From: Ascidia mentula
Taxonomy: Eukaryota > Chordata > Ascidiacea > Phlebobranchia > Ascidiidae
Reading direction: 5' to 3'
DNA: 64,000 nucleotides
Assembly (NCBI GenBank): GCA_947561715.1
Contig: OX387205.1
Coordinates: 7,135,001 to 7,199,000 of the forward strand
Under the pieces are notes generated by a model. It worked only from the letters and a program-made list of their open reading frames with translations, ran no database searches and was not told the origin of the DNA. Within the stretch, counting starts at the first letter, position 1, and every line of letters begins with the position of its first letter. A program made the position numbers and the translations under genes. Positions 22,628 to 38,600 of this stretch are shown piece after piece.

Positions 22628-25600
22628 TTTTCAGTACAAGCTTTATTATACAGTGGAAAACGCTGATACTCCAGTACTGAGTTTGCGGTTGCACAACGTA
22701 TGTAACCACGCGATTTCAGCACATGTCCATTTTGCAGTATATGACTTTTCGATAAAAAATATTTTTTTTCATTACAAGCTTTATTATACAGTGGAAAACG
22801 CTGATACTCCTGTATTGCGTTTGCGGTTGCACAACGTATGTAACTATGCGCTTTCAGCACTTGTCCATTTTGCAGTATATGACTTTTCGATAAAAAATTT
22901 TTTTTTTCAGTACAAGCTTTATTATACAGTGAAAAACGCTTATACTCCAGTATTGCTTTTGCGGTTGCACAACGTATGTAACTGTGCGATTTCAGCACTT
23001 GTCCATTTTGCAGTATATGACTTTTCGATAAAAAATATTTTTTTTCATTACAAGCTTTATTATACATTGGAAAACGCTGATACTCCAGTATTGCGTTTGC
23101 GGTTGCACAACGTATGTAACTATGCGCTTTCAGCACTTGTCCATTTTGCAGTATATGACTTTTCGATAAAAAATATTTTTTTTCAGTACAAGCTTTATTA
23201 TACAGTGGAAAACGCTGATACTCCAGTACTAAGTTTGCGGTTGCACAACGTATGTAACCATGCGATTTCAGCACTTGTCCATTTTGCAGTATATGACTTT
23301 TCGATAAAAAATATTTTTTTTCAGTACAAGCTTTATTATACAGTGGTAAACGCTGATACTCCAGTATTGCTTTTGCGGTTGCACAACGTATGTAACTGTG
23401 CGATTTCAGCACTTCTCCATTTTGCAGTATATGACTTTTCGATAAAAAATGTTTTTTTTTCAGTACAAGCTTTATTATACAGTGGAAAACGCTGATACTC
23501 CAGCACTGAGTTTGCGGTTGCACAACGTATGTAACTGTGCGATTTCAGCACTTGTCCATTTTGCAGTATATGACTTTTCGATAAAAAATATTTTTTTTCA
23601 TTGCAAGCTTTATTATACAGTGGAAAACGCTGATACTCCAGTACTGAGTTTGCGGTTGAACAACGTATGTAACTATGCGCTTTCAGCACTTATCCATTTT
23701 GCAGTATATGACTTTTCGATAAAAAATATTTTTTTTCATTACAAGCTTTATTATACAGTGGAAAACGCTGATACTCCAGTATTGCTTTTGCGGTTGCACA
23801 ACGTATGTAACCATGCGATTTCAGCACTTGTCCATTTTGCAGTATATGACTTTTCGATAAAAAATATTTTTTTTCATTACAAGCTTTATTATACAGTGGA
23901 AAACGCTGATACTCCAGTACTGAGTTTGCGGTTGCACAACGTATGTAACCATGCGATTTCAGCACATGTCCATTTTGCAGTATATGACTTTTCGATAAAA
24001 AATATTTTTTTTCATTACAAGCTTTATTATACAGTGGAAAACGCTAATACTCCAGTATTACGTTTGCGGTTGCACAACGTATGTAACTATGCGATTTCAG
24101 CACTTGTCCATTTTGCAGTATATGACTTTTCGATAAAAAATATTTTTTTTCATTACAAGCTTTATTATACAGTGGAAAACGCTGATACTCCAGTACTGAG
24201 TTTGCGGTTGCACAACGTATGTGACTATGCGATTTCAACACTTGTCCATTTTGCAGTATATGACTTTTCGATAAAAAATATTTTTTTTCAGTACAAGCTT
24301 TAATTTATTATACAGTGGAAAACGCTGATACTCCAGTACTGAGTTTGCGGTTGCACAACGTATGTAACTATGCGATTTCAGCCCTTGTCCATTTTGCAGT
24401 ATATGACTTTTCGACAAAAAATATTTTTTTTTAGTACAAGCTTTATTATACAGTGAAAAACGCTGGTAGTCCAGTATTGCTTTTGCGGTTGCACAACGTA
24501 TGTAACTATGCGATTTCAGCACTTGTCCATTTTGCAGTATATGACTTTTCGATAAAAAATATTTTTTTTCATTACAAGCTTTATTATACAGTGGAAAACG
24601 CTGATACTCCAGTATTGCGTTTGCGGTTGCACAACGTATGTAACTATGCGCTTTCAGCACTTGTCCATTTTGCAGTATATGACTTTTCGACAAAAAATTT
24701 TTTTTTCAGTACAAGCTTTATTATACAGTGGAAAACGCTGATACTCCAGTACTGAGTTTGCGGTTGCACAACGTATGTAACCATGCGATTTCAGCACTTG
24801 TCCATTTTGCAGTATATGACTTTTCGATAAAAAATATTTTTTTTCAGTACAAGCTTTATTATACAGTGGAAAACGCTGATACTCCAGTAATGAGTTTGCG
24901 GTTGCACAACGTATGTAACTATGCGATTTCAGCACTTGTCCATTTTGCAGTATATGACTTTTCGATAAAAAATATTTTTTTTTAGTACAAGTTTTATTAT
25001 ACAGTGGAAAACGCTGGTACTCCAGTATTGCTTTTGCGGTTGCACAACGTATGTAACCATGCGATTTCAGCACTTGTCCATTTTGCAGTATATGACTTTT
25101 CGATAAAAAATATTTTTTTTCTGTACAAGCTTTATTATACAGTGGAAAACGCTGATACTCCAGTACTGAGTTTGCGGTTGCACAACGTATGTAACCATGC
25201 GATTTCAACACTTGTCCATTTTGCAGTATGTGACTTTTCGATAAAAAATATTTTTTTTCAGTACAAGCTTTAATTTATTATACAGTGGAAAACGCTGATA
25301 CTCCAGTACTGAGTTTGCGGTTGCACAACGTATGTAACTATGCGATTTCAGCCCTTGTCCATTTTGCAGTATATGACTTTTCGATAAAAAATATTTTTTT
25401 TTAGTACAAGCTTTATTATAGAGTGAAAAACGCTGGTACTCCAGTATTGCTTTTGCGGTTGCACAACGTATGTAACTATGCGATTTCAGCACTTGTCCAT
25501 TTTGCAGTATATGACTTTTCGATAAAAAATATTTTTTTTCAGTACAAGCTTTATTATACAGTGGAAAACGCTGATACTCCAGTAATGAGTTTGCGGTTGC

Positions 25601-27508
25601 ACAACGTATGTAACTATGCGATTTCAGCACTTGTCCATTTTGCAGTATATGACTTTTCGATAAAAAATATTTTTTTTTAGTACAAGCTTTATTATACAGT
25701 GGAAAACGTTGGTACTCCAGTATTGCTTTTGCGGTTGCACAACGTATGTAACCATGCGATTTCAGCACTTGTCCATTTTGCAGTATATGACTTTTCGATA
25801 AAAAATATTTTTTTTCTGTACAAGCTTTATTATACAGTGGAAAACGCTGATACTCCAGTACTGAGTTTGCGGTTGCACAACGTATGTAACCATGCGATTT
25901 CAGCACATGTCCATTTTGCAGTATATGACTTTTCGATAAAAAATATTTTTTTTCATTACAAGCTTTATTATACAGTGGAAAACGCTAATACTCCAGTATT
26001 GCGTTTGCGGTTGCACAACGTATGTAACTATGCGATTTCAGCACTTGTCCATTTTGCAGTATATGACTTTTCGATAAAAAATATTTTTTTTCATTACAAG
26101 CTTTATTATACAGTGGAAAACGCTGATACTCCAGTACTGAGTTTGCGGTTGCACAACGTATGTGACTATGCGATTTCAACACTTGTCCATTTTGCAGTAT
26201 ATGACTTTTCGATAAAAAATTTTTTTTTTCAGTACAAGCTTTATTTTTTGTTATACAGTGGAAAACGCTGATACTCCAGTACTGAGTTTGCGGTTGCACA
26301 ACGTATGTAACTATGCGATTTCAGCACTTGTCCATTTTGCAGTATATGACTTTTCGATAAAAAATATTTTTTTTCATAACAAGCTTTATTATACAGTGGA
26401 AAACGCTGATACTCAAGTATTGCGTTTGCGGTTGCACAACGTATGTAACTATGCGCTTTCAGCACTTGTCCATTTTGCAGTATATGACTTTTCGATAAAA
26501 AATATTTTTTTTCAGTACAAGCTTTATTATACAGTGGAAAACGCTGATACTCCAGTACTGAGTTTGCGGTTGCACAACGTATGTAACCATGCGATTTCAG
26601 CACTTGTCCATTTTGCAGTATATGACTTTTCGATAAAAAATATTTTTTTTCAGTACAAGCTTTATTATACAGTGGAAAACGCTGATACTCCAGTACTGAG
26701 TTTGCGGTTGCACAACGTATGTAACCATGCGATTTCAGCACATGTCCATTTTGCAGTATATGGCTTTTCGATAAAAAATATTTTTTTTCATTACAAGCTT
26801 TATTATACAGTGGAAAACGCTGATACTCCAGTTACTGAGTTTGCGGTTGCACAACGTATGTGACTATGCGATTTCAACACTTGTCCATTTTGCAGTATAT
26901 GACTTTTCGATAAAAAATATTTTTTTTCAGTACAAGCTTTAATTTATTATACAGTGGAAAACGCTGATACTCCAGTACTGAGTTTGCGGTTGCACAACGT
27001 ATGTAACTATGCGATTTCAGCCCTTGTCCATTTTGCAGTATATGACTTTTCGATAAAAAATATTTTTTTTTAGTTCAAGCGTTATTATACAGTGAAAAAC
27101 GCTGGTACTCCAGTATTGCTTTTGCGGTTGCACAACGTATGTAACTATGCGATTTCAGCACTTGTCCATTTTGCAGTATATGACTTTTCGATAAAAAATA
27201 TTTTTTTTCATTACAAGCTTTATTATACAGTGGAAAACGCTGATACTCCAGTATTGCGTTTGCGGTTGCACAACGTATGTAACTATGTGCTTTCAGCACT
27301 TGTCCATTTTGCAGTATATGACTTTTCGATAAAAAATATTTTTTTTCAGTACAAGCTTTATTATACAGTGGAAAACGCTGATACTCCAGTACTGAGTTTG
27401 CGGTTGCACAACGTATGTAACCATGCGATTTCAGCACTTGTCCATTTTGCAGTATATGACTTTTCGATAAAAAATATTTTTTTTCAGTACAAGCTTTATT
27501 ATACAGTG

Positions 27509-30500
27509 GAAAACGCTGATACTCCAGTAATGAGTTTGCGGTTGCACAACGTAAATAACTATGCGATTTCAGCACTTGTCCATTTTGCAGTATATGACTT
27601 TTCGATAAAAAATATTTTTTTTCTGTACAAGCTTTATTATACAGTGGAAAACGCTGATACTCCAGTACTGAGTTTGCGGTTGCACAACGTATGTAACCAT
27701 GCGATTTCAGCACATGTCCATTTTGCAGTATATGACTTTTCGATAAAAAATATTTTTTTTCATTACAAGCTTTATTATACAGTGGAAAACGCTGATACTC
27801 CAGTACTGAGTTTGCGGTTGCACAACGTATGTGACTATGCGATTTCAACACTTGTCCATTTTGCAGTATATGACTTTTCAAAAAAAAATTTTTTTTTTCA
27901 GTACAAGCTTTATTTTATTATACAGTGGAAAACGCTGATACTCCAGTACTGAGTTTGCGGTTGCACAACGTATGTAACTATGCGATTTCAGCACTTGTCC
28001 ATTTTGCAGTATATGACTTTTCGATAAAAAATATTTTTTTTCATTACAAGCTTTATTATACAGTGGAAAACGCTGATACTCCAGTATTGCGTTTGCGGTT
28101 GCACAACGTATGTAACTATGCGCTTTCAGCACTTGTCCATTTTGCAGTATATGACTTTTCGATAAAAAATATTTTTTTTCAGTACAAGCTTTATTATACA
28201 GTGGAAAACGCTGATACTCCAGTACTGAGTTTGCGGTTGCACAACGTATGTAACCATGCGATTTCAGCACTTGTCCACTTTGCAGTATATGACTTTTCGA
28301 TAAAAAATATTTTTTTTCAGTACAAGCTTTATTATACAGTGGAAAACGCTGATACTCCAGTACTGAGTTTGCGGTTGCACAACGTATGTAACCATGCGAT
28401 TTCAGCACATGTCCATTTTGCAGTATATGACTTTTCGATAAAAAATATTTTTTTTCATTACAAGCTTTATTATACAGTGGAAAACGCTGATACTCCAGTT
28501 ACTGAGTTTGCGGTTGCACAACGTATGTGACTATGCGATTTCAACACTTGTCCATTTTGCAGTATATGACTTTTCGATAAAAAATATTTTTTTTCAGTAC
28601 AAGCTTTAATTTATTATACAGTGGAAAACGCTGATACTCCAGTACTGAGTTTGCGGTTGCACAACGTATGTAACTATGCGATTTCAGCCCTTGTCCATTT
28701 TGCAGTATATGACTTTTCGATAAAAAATATTTTTTTTTAGTACAAGCGTTATTATACAGTGAAAAACGCTGGTACTCCAGTATTGCTTTTGCGGTTGCAC
28801 AACGTATGTAACTATGCGATTTCAGCACTTGTCCATTTTGCAGTATATGACTTTTCGATAAAAAATATTTTTTTTCATTACAAGCTTTATTATACAGTGG
28901 AAAACGCTGATACTCCAGTATTGCGTTTGCGGTTGCACAACGTATGTAACTATGCGCTTTCAGCACTTGTCCATTTTGCAGTATATGACTTTTCGATAAA
29001 AAATATTTTTTTTCAGTACAAGCTTTATTATACAGTGGAAAACGCTGATACTCCAGTACTGAGTTTGCGGTTGCACAACGTATGTAACCATGCGATTTCA
29101 GCACTTGTCCATTTTGCAGTATATGACTTTTCGATAAAAAATATTTTTTTTCAGTACAAGCTTTATTATACAGTGGAAAACGCTGATACTCCAGTAATGA
29201 GTTTGCGGTTGCACAACGTAAATAACTATGCGATTTCAGCACTTGTCCATTTTGCAGTATATGACTTTTCGATAAAAAATATTTTTTTTTAGTACAAGCT
29301 TTATTATACAGTGGAAAACGCTGGTACTCCAGTACTGAGTTTGCGGTTGCACAACGTACGTAACCATGCGATTTCAGCACATGTCCATTTTGCAGTATAT
29401 GACTTTTCGATAAAAAATATTTTTTTTCATTACAAGCTTTATTATACAGTGGAAAACGCTAATACTCCAGTATTGCGTTTGCGGTTGCACAACGTATGTA
29501 ACTATGCGATTTCAGCACTTGTCCATTTTGCAGTATATGACTTTTCGATAAAAAATATTTTTTTTCATTACAAGCTTTATTATACAGTGGAAAACGCTGA
29601 TACTCCAGTAATGAGTTTGCGGTTGCACAACGTAAATAACTATGCGATTTCAGCACTTGTCCATTTTGCAGTATATGACTTTTCGATAAAAAATATTTTT
29701 TTTCTGTACAAGCTTTATTATACAGTGGAAAACGCTGATACTCCAGTACTGAGTTTGCGGTTGCACAACGTATGTAACCATGCGATTTCAGCACATGTCC
29801 ATTTTGCAGTATATGACTTTTCGATAAAAAATATTTTTTTTCATTACAAGCTTTATTATACAGTGGAAAACGCTGATACTCCAGTACTGAGTTTGCGGTT
29901 GCACAACGTATGTGACTATGCGATTTCAACACTTGTCCATTTTGCAGTATATGACTTTTCGATAAAAAATTTTTTTTTTCAGTACAAGCTTTATTTTATT
30001 ATACAGTGGAAAACGCTGATACTCCAGTACTGAGTTTGCGGTTGCACAACGTATGTAACTATGCGATTTCAGCACTTGTCCATTTTGCAGTATATGACTT
30101 TTCGATAAAAAATATTTTTTTTCATTACAAGCTTTATTATACAGTGGAAAACGCTGATACTCCAGTATTGCGTTTGCGGTTGCACAACGTATGTAACTAT
30201 GCGCTTTCAGCACTTGTCCATTTTGCAGTATATGACTTTTCGATAAAAAATATTTTTTTTCAGTACAAGCTTTATTATACAGTGGAAAACGCTGATACTC
30301 CAGTACTGAGTTTGCGGTTGCACAACGTATGTAACCATGCGATTTCAGCACTTGTCCATTTTGCAGTATATGACTTTTCGATAAAAAATATTTTTTTTCA
30401 GTACAAGCTTTATTATACAGTGGAAAACGCTGATACTCCAGTACTGAGTTTGCGGTTGCACAACGTATGTAACCATGCGATTTCAGCACATGTCCATTTT

Positions 30501-31670
30501 GCAGTATATGACTTTTCGATAAAAAATATTTTTTTTCATTACAAGCTTTATTATACAGTGGAAAACGCTGATACTCCAGTTACTGAGTTTGCGGTTGCAC
30601 AACGTATGTGACTATGCGATTTCAACACTTGTCCATTTTGCAGTATATGACTTTTCGATAAAAAATATTTTTTTTCAGTACAAGCTTTAATTTATTATAC
30701 AGTGGAAAACGCTGATACTCCAGTACTGAGTTTGCGGTTGCACAACGTATGTAACTATGCGATTTCAGCCCTTGTCCATTTTGCAGTATATGACTTTTCG
30801 ATAAAAAATATTTTTTTTTAGTACAAGCGTTATTATACAGTGAAAAACGCTGGTACTCCAGTATTGCTTTTGCGGTTGCACAACGTATGTAACTATGCGA
30901 TTTCAGCACTTGTCCATTTTGCAGTATATGACTTTTCGATAAAAAATATTTTTTTTCATTACAAGCTTTATTATACAGTGGAAAACGCTGATACTCCAGT
31001 ATTGCGTTTGCGGTTGCACAACGTATGTAACTATGCGCTTTCAGCACTTGTCCATTTTGCAGTATATGACTTTTCGATAAAAAATATTTTTTTTCAGTAC
31101 AAGCTTTATTATACAGTGGAAAACGCTGATACTCCAGTACTGAGTTTGCGGTTGCACAACGTATGTAACCATGCGATTTCAGCACTTGTCCATTTTGCAG
31201 TATATGACTTTTCGATAAAAAATATTTTTTTTCAGTACAAGCTTTATTATACAGTGGAAAACGCTGATACTCCAGTAATGAGTTTGCGGTTGCACAACGT
31301 AAATAACTATGCGATTTCAGCACTTGTCCATTTTGCAGTATATGACTTTTCGATAAAAAATATTTTTTTTTAGTACAAGCTTTATTATACAGTGGAAAAC
31401 GCTGGTACTCCAGTACTGAGTTTGCGGTTGCACAACGTACGTAACCATGCGATTTCAGCACATGTCCATTTTGCAGTATATGACTTTTCGATAAAAAATA
31501 TTTTTTTTCATTACAAGCTTTATTATACAGTGGAAAACGCTAATACTCCAGTATTGCGTTTGCGGTTGCACAACGTATGTAACTATGCGATTTCAGCACT
31601 TGTCCATTTTGCAGTATATGACTTTTCGATAAAAAATATTTTTTTTCATTACAAGCTTTATTATACAGTG
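27509..31670. repeat. 2,081-bp unit, tandem duplication
   Basis: About 27509-29589 and 29590-31670. Offset 2,081 bp, about 15 monomers with indel variants. Shared private variants include GTAAATAAC in place of GTATGTAAC (about 27551 and 29632), CCAGTTACTGAG (about 28495 and 30576) and ACAAGCGTTATT. The unit is also present once in the large copy B at 41.2-43.3 kb. Confidence 0.85.
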
Positions 31671-32648
31671 GAAAACGCTGATACTCCAGTACTGAGTTTG
31701 CGGTTGCACAACGTATGTGACTATGCGATTTCAACACTTGTCCATTTTGCAGTATATGACTTTTCGATAAAAAATATTTTTTTTCAGTACAAGCTTTAAT
31801 TTATTATACTGTGGAAAACGCTGATACTCCAGTACTGAGTTTGCGGTTGCACAACGTATGTAACCATGCGATTTCAGCACATGTCCATTTTGCAGTATAT
31901 GACTTTTCGATAAAAAATATTTTTTTTCATTACAAGCTTTATTATACAGTGGAAAACGCTAATACTCCAGTATTGCGTTTGCGGTTGCACAACGTATGTA
32001 ACTATGCGATTTCAGCACTTGTCCATTTTGCAGTATATGACTTTTCGATAAAAAATATTTTTTTTCATTACAAGCTTTATTATACAGTGGAAAACGCTGA
32101 TACTCCAGTACTGAGTTTGCGGTTGCACAACGTATATGACTATGCGATTTCAACACTTGTCCATTTTGCAGTATATGACTTTTCGATAAAAAATATTTTT
32201 TTTCAGTACAAGCTTTAATTTATTATACAGTGGAAAACGCTGATACTCCAGTACTGAGTTTGCGGTTGCACAACGTATGTAACTATGCGATTTCAGCCCT
32301 TGTCCATTTTGCAGTATATGACTTTTCGATAAAAAATATTTTTTTTTAGTACAAGCTTTATTATACAGTGAAAAACGCTGGTACTCCAGTATTGCTTTTG
32401 CGGTTGCACAACGTATGTAACTATGCGATTTCAGCACTTGTCCATTTTGCAGTATATGACTTTTCGATAAAAAATATTTTTTTTCATTACAAGCTTTATT
32501 ATACAGTGGAAAACGCTGATACTCCAGTATTGCGTTTGCGGTTGCACAACGTATGTAACTATGCGCTTTCAGCACTTGTCCATTTTGCAGTATATGACTT
32601 TTCGATAAAAAATATTTTTTTTCAGTACAAGCTTTATTATACAGTGGA

Positions 32649-35600
32649 AAACGCTGATACTCCAGTACTGAGTTTGCGGTTGCACAACGTATGTAACTAT
32701 GCGATTTCAGCACTTGTCCATTTTGCAGTATATGACTTTTCGATAAAAAATATTTTTTTTCAGTACAAGCTTTATTATACAGTGGTAAACGCTGATACTC
32801 CAGTATTGCTTTTGCGGTTGCACAACGTATGTAACTGTGCGATTTCAGCACTTGTCCATTTTGCAGTATATGACTTTTCGATAAAAAATGTTTTTTTTTC
32901 AGTACAAGCTTTATTATACAGTGGAAAACGCTGATACTCCAGCACTGAGTTTGCGGTTGCACAACGTATGTAACTGTGCGATTTCAGCACTTGTCCATTT
33001 TGCAGTATATGACTTTTCGATAAAAAATATTTTTTTTCAGTACAAGCTTTATTATACAGTGGTAAACGCTGATACTCCAGTATTGCTTTTGCGGTTGCAC
33101 AACGTATGTGACTGTGCGATTTCAGCACTTGTCCATTTTGCAGTATATGACTTTTCGATAAAAAATATTTTTTTTCATTGCAAGCTTTATTATACAGTGG
33201 AAAACGCTGATACTCCAGTACTGAGTTTGCGGTTGAACAACGTATGTAACTATATATGCGCTTTCAGCACTTATCCATTTTGCAGGATATGACTTTTCGA
33301 TAAAAAATATTTTTTTTCATTACAAGCTTTATTATACAGTGGAAAACGCTGATACTCCAGTATTGCTTTTGCGGTTGCACAACGTATGTAACCATGCGAT
33401 TTCAGCACTTGTCCATTTTGCAGTATATGACTTTTCGATAAAAAATATTTTTTTTCATTACAAGCTTTATTATACAGTGGAAAACGCTGATACTCCAGTA
33501 CTGAGTTTGCGGTTGCACAACGTATGTAACCATGCGATTTCAGCACATGTCCATTTTGCAGTATATGACTTTTCGATAAAAAATATTTTTTTTCATTACA
33601 AGCTTTATTATACAGTGGAAAACGCTAATACTCCATTATTGCGTTTGCGGTTGCACAACGTATGTAACTATGCGATTTCAGCACTTGTCCATTTTGCAGT
33701 ATATGACTTTTCGATAAAAAATATTTTTTTTCATTACAAGCTTTATTATACAGTGGAAATCGCTGATACTCCAGTACTGAGTTTGCGGTTGCACAACGTA
33801 TGTGACTATGCGATTTCAACACTTGTCCATTTTGCAGTATATGACTTTTCGATAAAAAATATTTTTTTTCAGTACAAGCTTTAATTTATTATACAGTGGA
33901 AAACGCTGATACTCCAGTACTGAGTTTGCGGTTGCACAACGTATGTAACTATGCGATTTCAGCCCTTGTCCATTTTGCAGTATATGACTTTTCGATAAAA
34001 AATATTTTTTTTTTGTACAAGCTTTATTATACAGTGAAAAACGCTGGTACTCCAGTATTGCTTTTGCGGTTGCACAACGTATGTAACTATGCGATTTCAG
34101 CACTTGTCCATTTTGCAGTATATGACTTTTCGATAAAAAATATTTTTTTTCATTACAAGCTTTATTATACAGTGGAAAACGCTGATACTCCAGTATTGCG
34201 TTTGCGGTTGCACAACGTATGTAACTATGCGCTTTCAGCACTTGTCCATTTTGCAGTATATGACTTTTCGATAAAAAATATTTTTTTTCAGTACAAGCTT
34301 TATTATACAGTGGAAAACGCTGATACTCCAGTACTGAGTTTGCGGTTGCACAACGTATGTAACTATGCGATTTCAGCACTTGTCCATTTTGCAGTATATG
34401 ACTTTTCGATAAAAAATATTTTTTTTCAGTACAAGCTTTATTATACAGTGGAAAACGCTGATACTCCAGTAATGAGTTTGCGGTTGCACAACGTATGTAA
34501 CTATGCGATTTCAGCACTTGTCCATTTTGCAGTATATGACTTTTCGATAAAAAATATTTTTTTTTAGTACAAGCTTTATTATACAGTGGAAAACGCTGGT
34601 ACTCCAGTATTGCTTTTGCGGTTGCACAACGTATGTAACCATGCGATTTCAGCACTTGTCCATTTTGCAGTATATGACTTTTCGATAAAAAATATTTTTT
34701 TTCTGTACAAGCTTTATTATACAGTGGAAAACGCTGATACTCCAGTACTGAGTTTGCGGTTGCACAACGTATGTGACTATGCGATTTCAACACTTGTCCA
34801 TTTTGCAGTATATGACTTTTCGATAAAAAATATTTTTTTTCATTACAAGCTTTATTATACAGTGGAAACCGCTGGTACTCCAGTATTGCTTTTGCGGTTG
34901 CACAACGTATGTAACCATGCGATTTCAGCACTTGTCCATTTTGCAGTATATGACTTTTCGATAAAAAATATTTTTTTTCTGTACAAGCTTTATTATACAG
35001 TGGAAAACGCTGATACTCCAGTACTGAGTTTGCGGTTGCACAACGTATGTAACCATGCGATTTCAGCACATGTCCATTTTGCAGTATATGACTTTTCGAT
35101 AAAAAATATTTTTTTTCATTACAAGCTTTATTATACAGTGGAAAACGCTAATACTCCAGTATTGCGTTTGCGGTTGCACAACGTATGTAACTATGCGATT
35201 TCAGCACTTGTCCATTTTGCAGTATATGACTTTTCGATAAAAAATATTTTTTTTCATTACAAGCTTTATTATACAGTGGAAAACGCTGATACTCCAGTAC
35301 TGAGTTTGCGGTTGTACAACGTATGTGACTATGCGATTTCAACACTTGTCCATTTTGCAGTATATGACTTTTCGATAAAAAATATTTTTTTTCAGTACAA
35401 GCTTTAATTTATTATACAGTGGAAAACGCTGATACTCCAGTACTGAGTTTGCGGTTGCACAACGTATGTAACTATGCGATTTCAGCACTTGTCCAATTTG
35501 CAGTATATGACTTTTCGATAAAAAATATTTTTTTTTAGTACAAGCTTTATTATACAGTGGAAAACGCTGGTACTCCATTATTGCTTTTGCGGTTGAACAA

Positions 35601-38600
35601 CGTATGTAACTATGCGATTTCAGCACTTGTCCATTTTGCAGTATATGACTTTTCGACAAAAAATATTTTTTTTCTGTACAAGTTTATTATACAGTGGAAA
35701 ACGCTGATACTCCAGTACTGAGTTTGCGGTTGCACAACGTATGTAACTATGCGATTTCAGCACTTGTCCATTTTGCAGTATATGACTTTTCGATAAAAAA
35801 TATTTTTTTTCATTACAAGCTTTATTATACCGTGGAAAACGCTGATACTCCAGTATTGCGTTTGCGGTTGCACAACGTATGTAACTATGCGCTTTCAGCA
35901 CTTATCCATTTTGCAGTATATGACTTTTCGATAAAAAATATTTTTTTTCAGTATAAGCTTGATTATACAGTGGAAAACGCTGATACTCCAGTACTGAGTT
36001 TGCGGTTGCACAACGTATGTAACCATGCGATTTCAGCACTTGTCCATTTTGCAGTATATGACTTTTCGATAAAAAATATTTTTTTTCAGTACAAGCTTTA
36101 TTATACAGTGGAAAACGCTGATACTCCAGTACTGAGTTTGCGGTTGCACAACGTATGTAACCACGCGATTTCAGCACATGTCCATTTTGCAGTATATGAC
36201 TTTTCGATAAAAAATATTTTTTTTCATTACAAGCTTTATTATACAGTGGAAAACGCTGATACTCCTGTATTGCGTTTGCGGTTGCACAACGTATGTAACT
36301 ATGCGCTTTCAGCACTTGTCCATTTTGCAGTATATGACTTTTCGATAAAAAGTTTTTTTTTTCAGTACAAGCTTTATTATACAGTGAAAAACGCTTATAC
36401 TCCAGTATTGCTTTTGCGGTTGCACAACGTATGTAACTGTGCGATTTCAGCACTTGTCCATTTTGCAGTATATGACTTTTCGATAAAAAATATTTTTTTT
36501 CATTACAAGCTTTATTATACATTGGAAAACGCTGATACTCCAGTATTGCGTTTGCGGTTGCACAACGTATGTAACTATGCGCTTTCAGCACTTGTCCATT
36601 TTGCAGTATATGACTTTTCGATAAAAAATATTTTTTTTCAGTACAAGCTTTATTATACAGTGGAAAACGCTGATACTCCAGTACTAAGTTTGCGGTTGCA
36701 CAACGTATGTAACCATGCGATTTCAGCACTTGTCCATTTTGCAGTATATGACTTTTCGATAAAAAATATTTTTTTTCAGTACAAGCTTTATTATACAGTG
36801 GTAAACGCTGATACTCCAGTATTGCTTTTGCGGTTGCACAACGTATGTAACTGTGCGATTTCAGCACTTCTCCATTTTGCAGTATATGACTTTTCGATAA
36901 AAAATGTTTTTTTTTCAGTACAAGCTTTATTATACAGTGGAAAACGCTGATACTCCAGCACTGAGTTTGCGGTTGCACAACGTATGTAACTGTGCGATTT
37001 CAGCACTTGTCCATTTTGCAGTATATGACTTTTCGATAAAAAATATTTTTTTTCAGTACAAGCTTTATTATACAGTGGTAAACGCTGATACTCCAGTATT
37101 GCTTTTGCGGTTGCACAACGTATGTGACTGTGCGATTTCAGCACTTGTCCATTTTGCAGTATATGACTTTTCGATAAAAAATATTTTTTTTCATTGCAAG
37201 CTTTATTATACAGTGGAAAACGCTGATACTCCAGTACTGAGTTTGCGGTTGAACAACGTATGTAACTATGCGCTTTCAGCACTTATCCATTTTGCAGGAT
37301 ATGACTTTTCGATAAAAAATATTTTTTTTCATTACAAGCTTTATTATACAGTGGAAAACGCTGATACTCCAGTATTGCTTTTGCGGTTGCACAACGTATG
37401 TAACCATGCGATTTCAGCACTTGTCCATTTTGCAGTATATGACTTTTCGATAAAAAATATTTTTTTTCATTACAAGCTTTATTATACAGTGGAAAACGCT
37501 GATACTCCAGTACTGAGTTTGCGGTTGCACAACGTATGTAACCATGCGATTTCAGCACATGTCCATTTTGCAGTATATGACTTTTCGATAAAAAATATTT
37601 TTTTTCATTACAAGCTTTATTATACAGTGGAAAACGCTAATACTCCAGTATTACGTTTGCGGTTGCACAACGTATGTAACTATGCGATTTCAGCACTTGT
37701 CCATTTTGCAGTATATGACTTTTCGATAAAAAATATTTTTTTTCATTACAAGCTTTATTATACAGTGGAAAACGCTGATACTCCAGTACTGAGTTTGCGG
37801 TTGCACAACGTATGTGACTATGCGATTTCAACACTTGTCCATTTTGCAGTATATGACTTTTCGATAAAAAATATTTTTTTTCAGTACAAGCTTTAATTTA
37901 TTATACAGTGGAAAACGCTGATACTCCAGTACTGAGTTTGCGGTTGCACAACGTATGTAACTATGCGATTTCAGCCCTTGTCCATTTTGCAGTATATGAC
38001 TTTTCGACAAAAAATATTTTTTTTTAGTACAAGCTTTATTATACAGTGAAAAACGCTGGTACTCCAGTATTGCTTTTGCGGTTGCACAACGTATGTAACT
38101 ATGCGATTTCAGCACTTGTCCATTTTGCAGTATATGACTTTTCGATAAAAAATATTTTTTTTCATTACAAGCTTTATTATACAGTGGAAAACGCTGATAC
38201 TCCAGTATTGCGTTTGCGGTTGCACAACGTATGTAACTATGCGCTTTCAGCACTTGTCCATTTTGCAGTATATGACTTTTCGACAAAAAATTTTTTTTTC
38301 AGTACAAGCTTTATTATACAGTGGAAAACGCTGATACTCCAGTACTGAGTTTGCGGTTGCACAACGTATGTAACCATGCGATTTCAGCACTTGTCCATTT
38401 TGCAGTATATGACTTTTCGATAAAAAATATTTTTTTTCAGTAGAAGCTTTATTATACAGTGGAAAACGCTGATACTCCAGTAATGAGTTTGCGGTTGCAC
38501 AACGTATGTAACTATGCGATTTCAGCACTTGTCCATTTTGCAGTATATGACTTTTCGATAAAAAATATTTTTTTTTAGTACAAGTTTTATTATACAGTGG

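Larger units (their letters stand above)
17810..29600. repeat. Large satellite block, copy A of two
   Basis: It matches 32,649-43,330 monomer by monomer, including private variants such as TATATA (18412), CCATTATTGCG (about 18794), GGAAATCGC (about 18917), GGAAACCGC (about 20025), TTGTACAACG (about 20474) and TCCAATTTGC (about 20653). The offset is 14,839 bp at the left end and drops in steps to 13,731 bp at the right end. Each step corresponds to whole monomers gained or lost: 1,384 bp extra here, then 138 and 276 bp extra and 138 bp fewer in the other copy. Confidence 0.88.
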
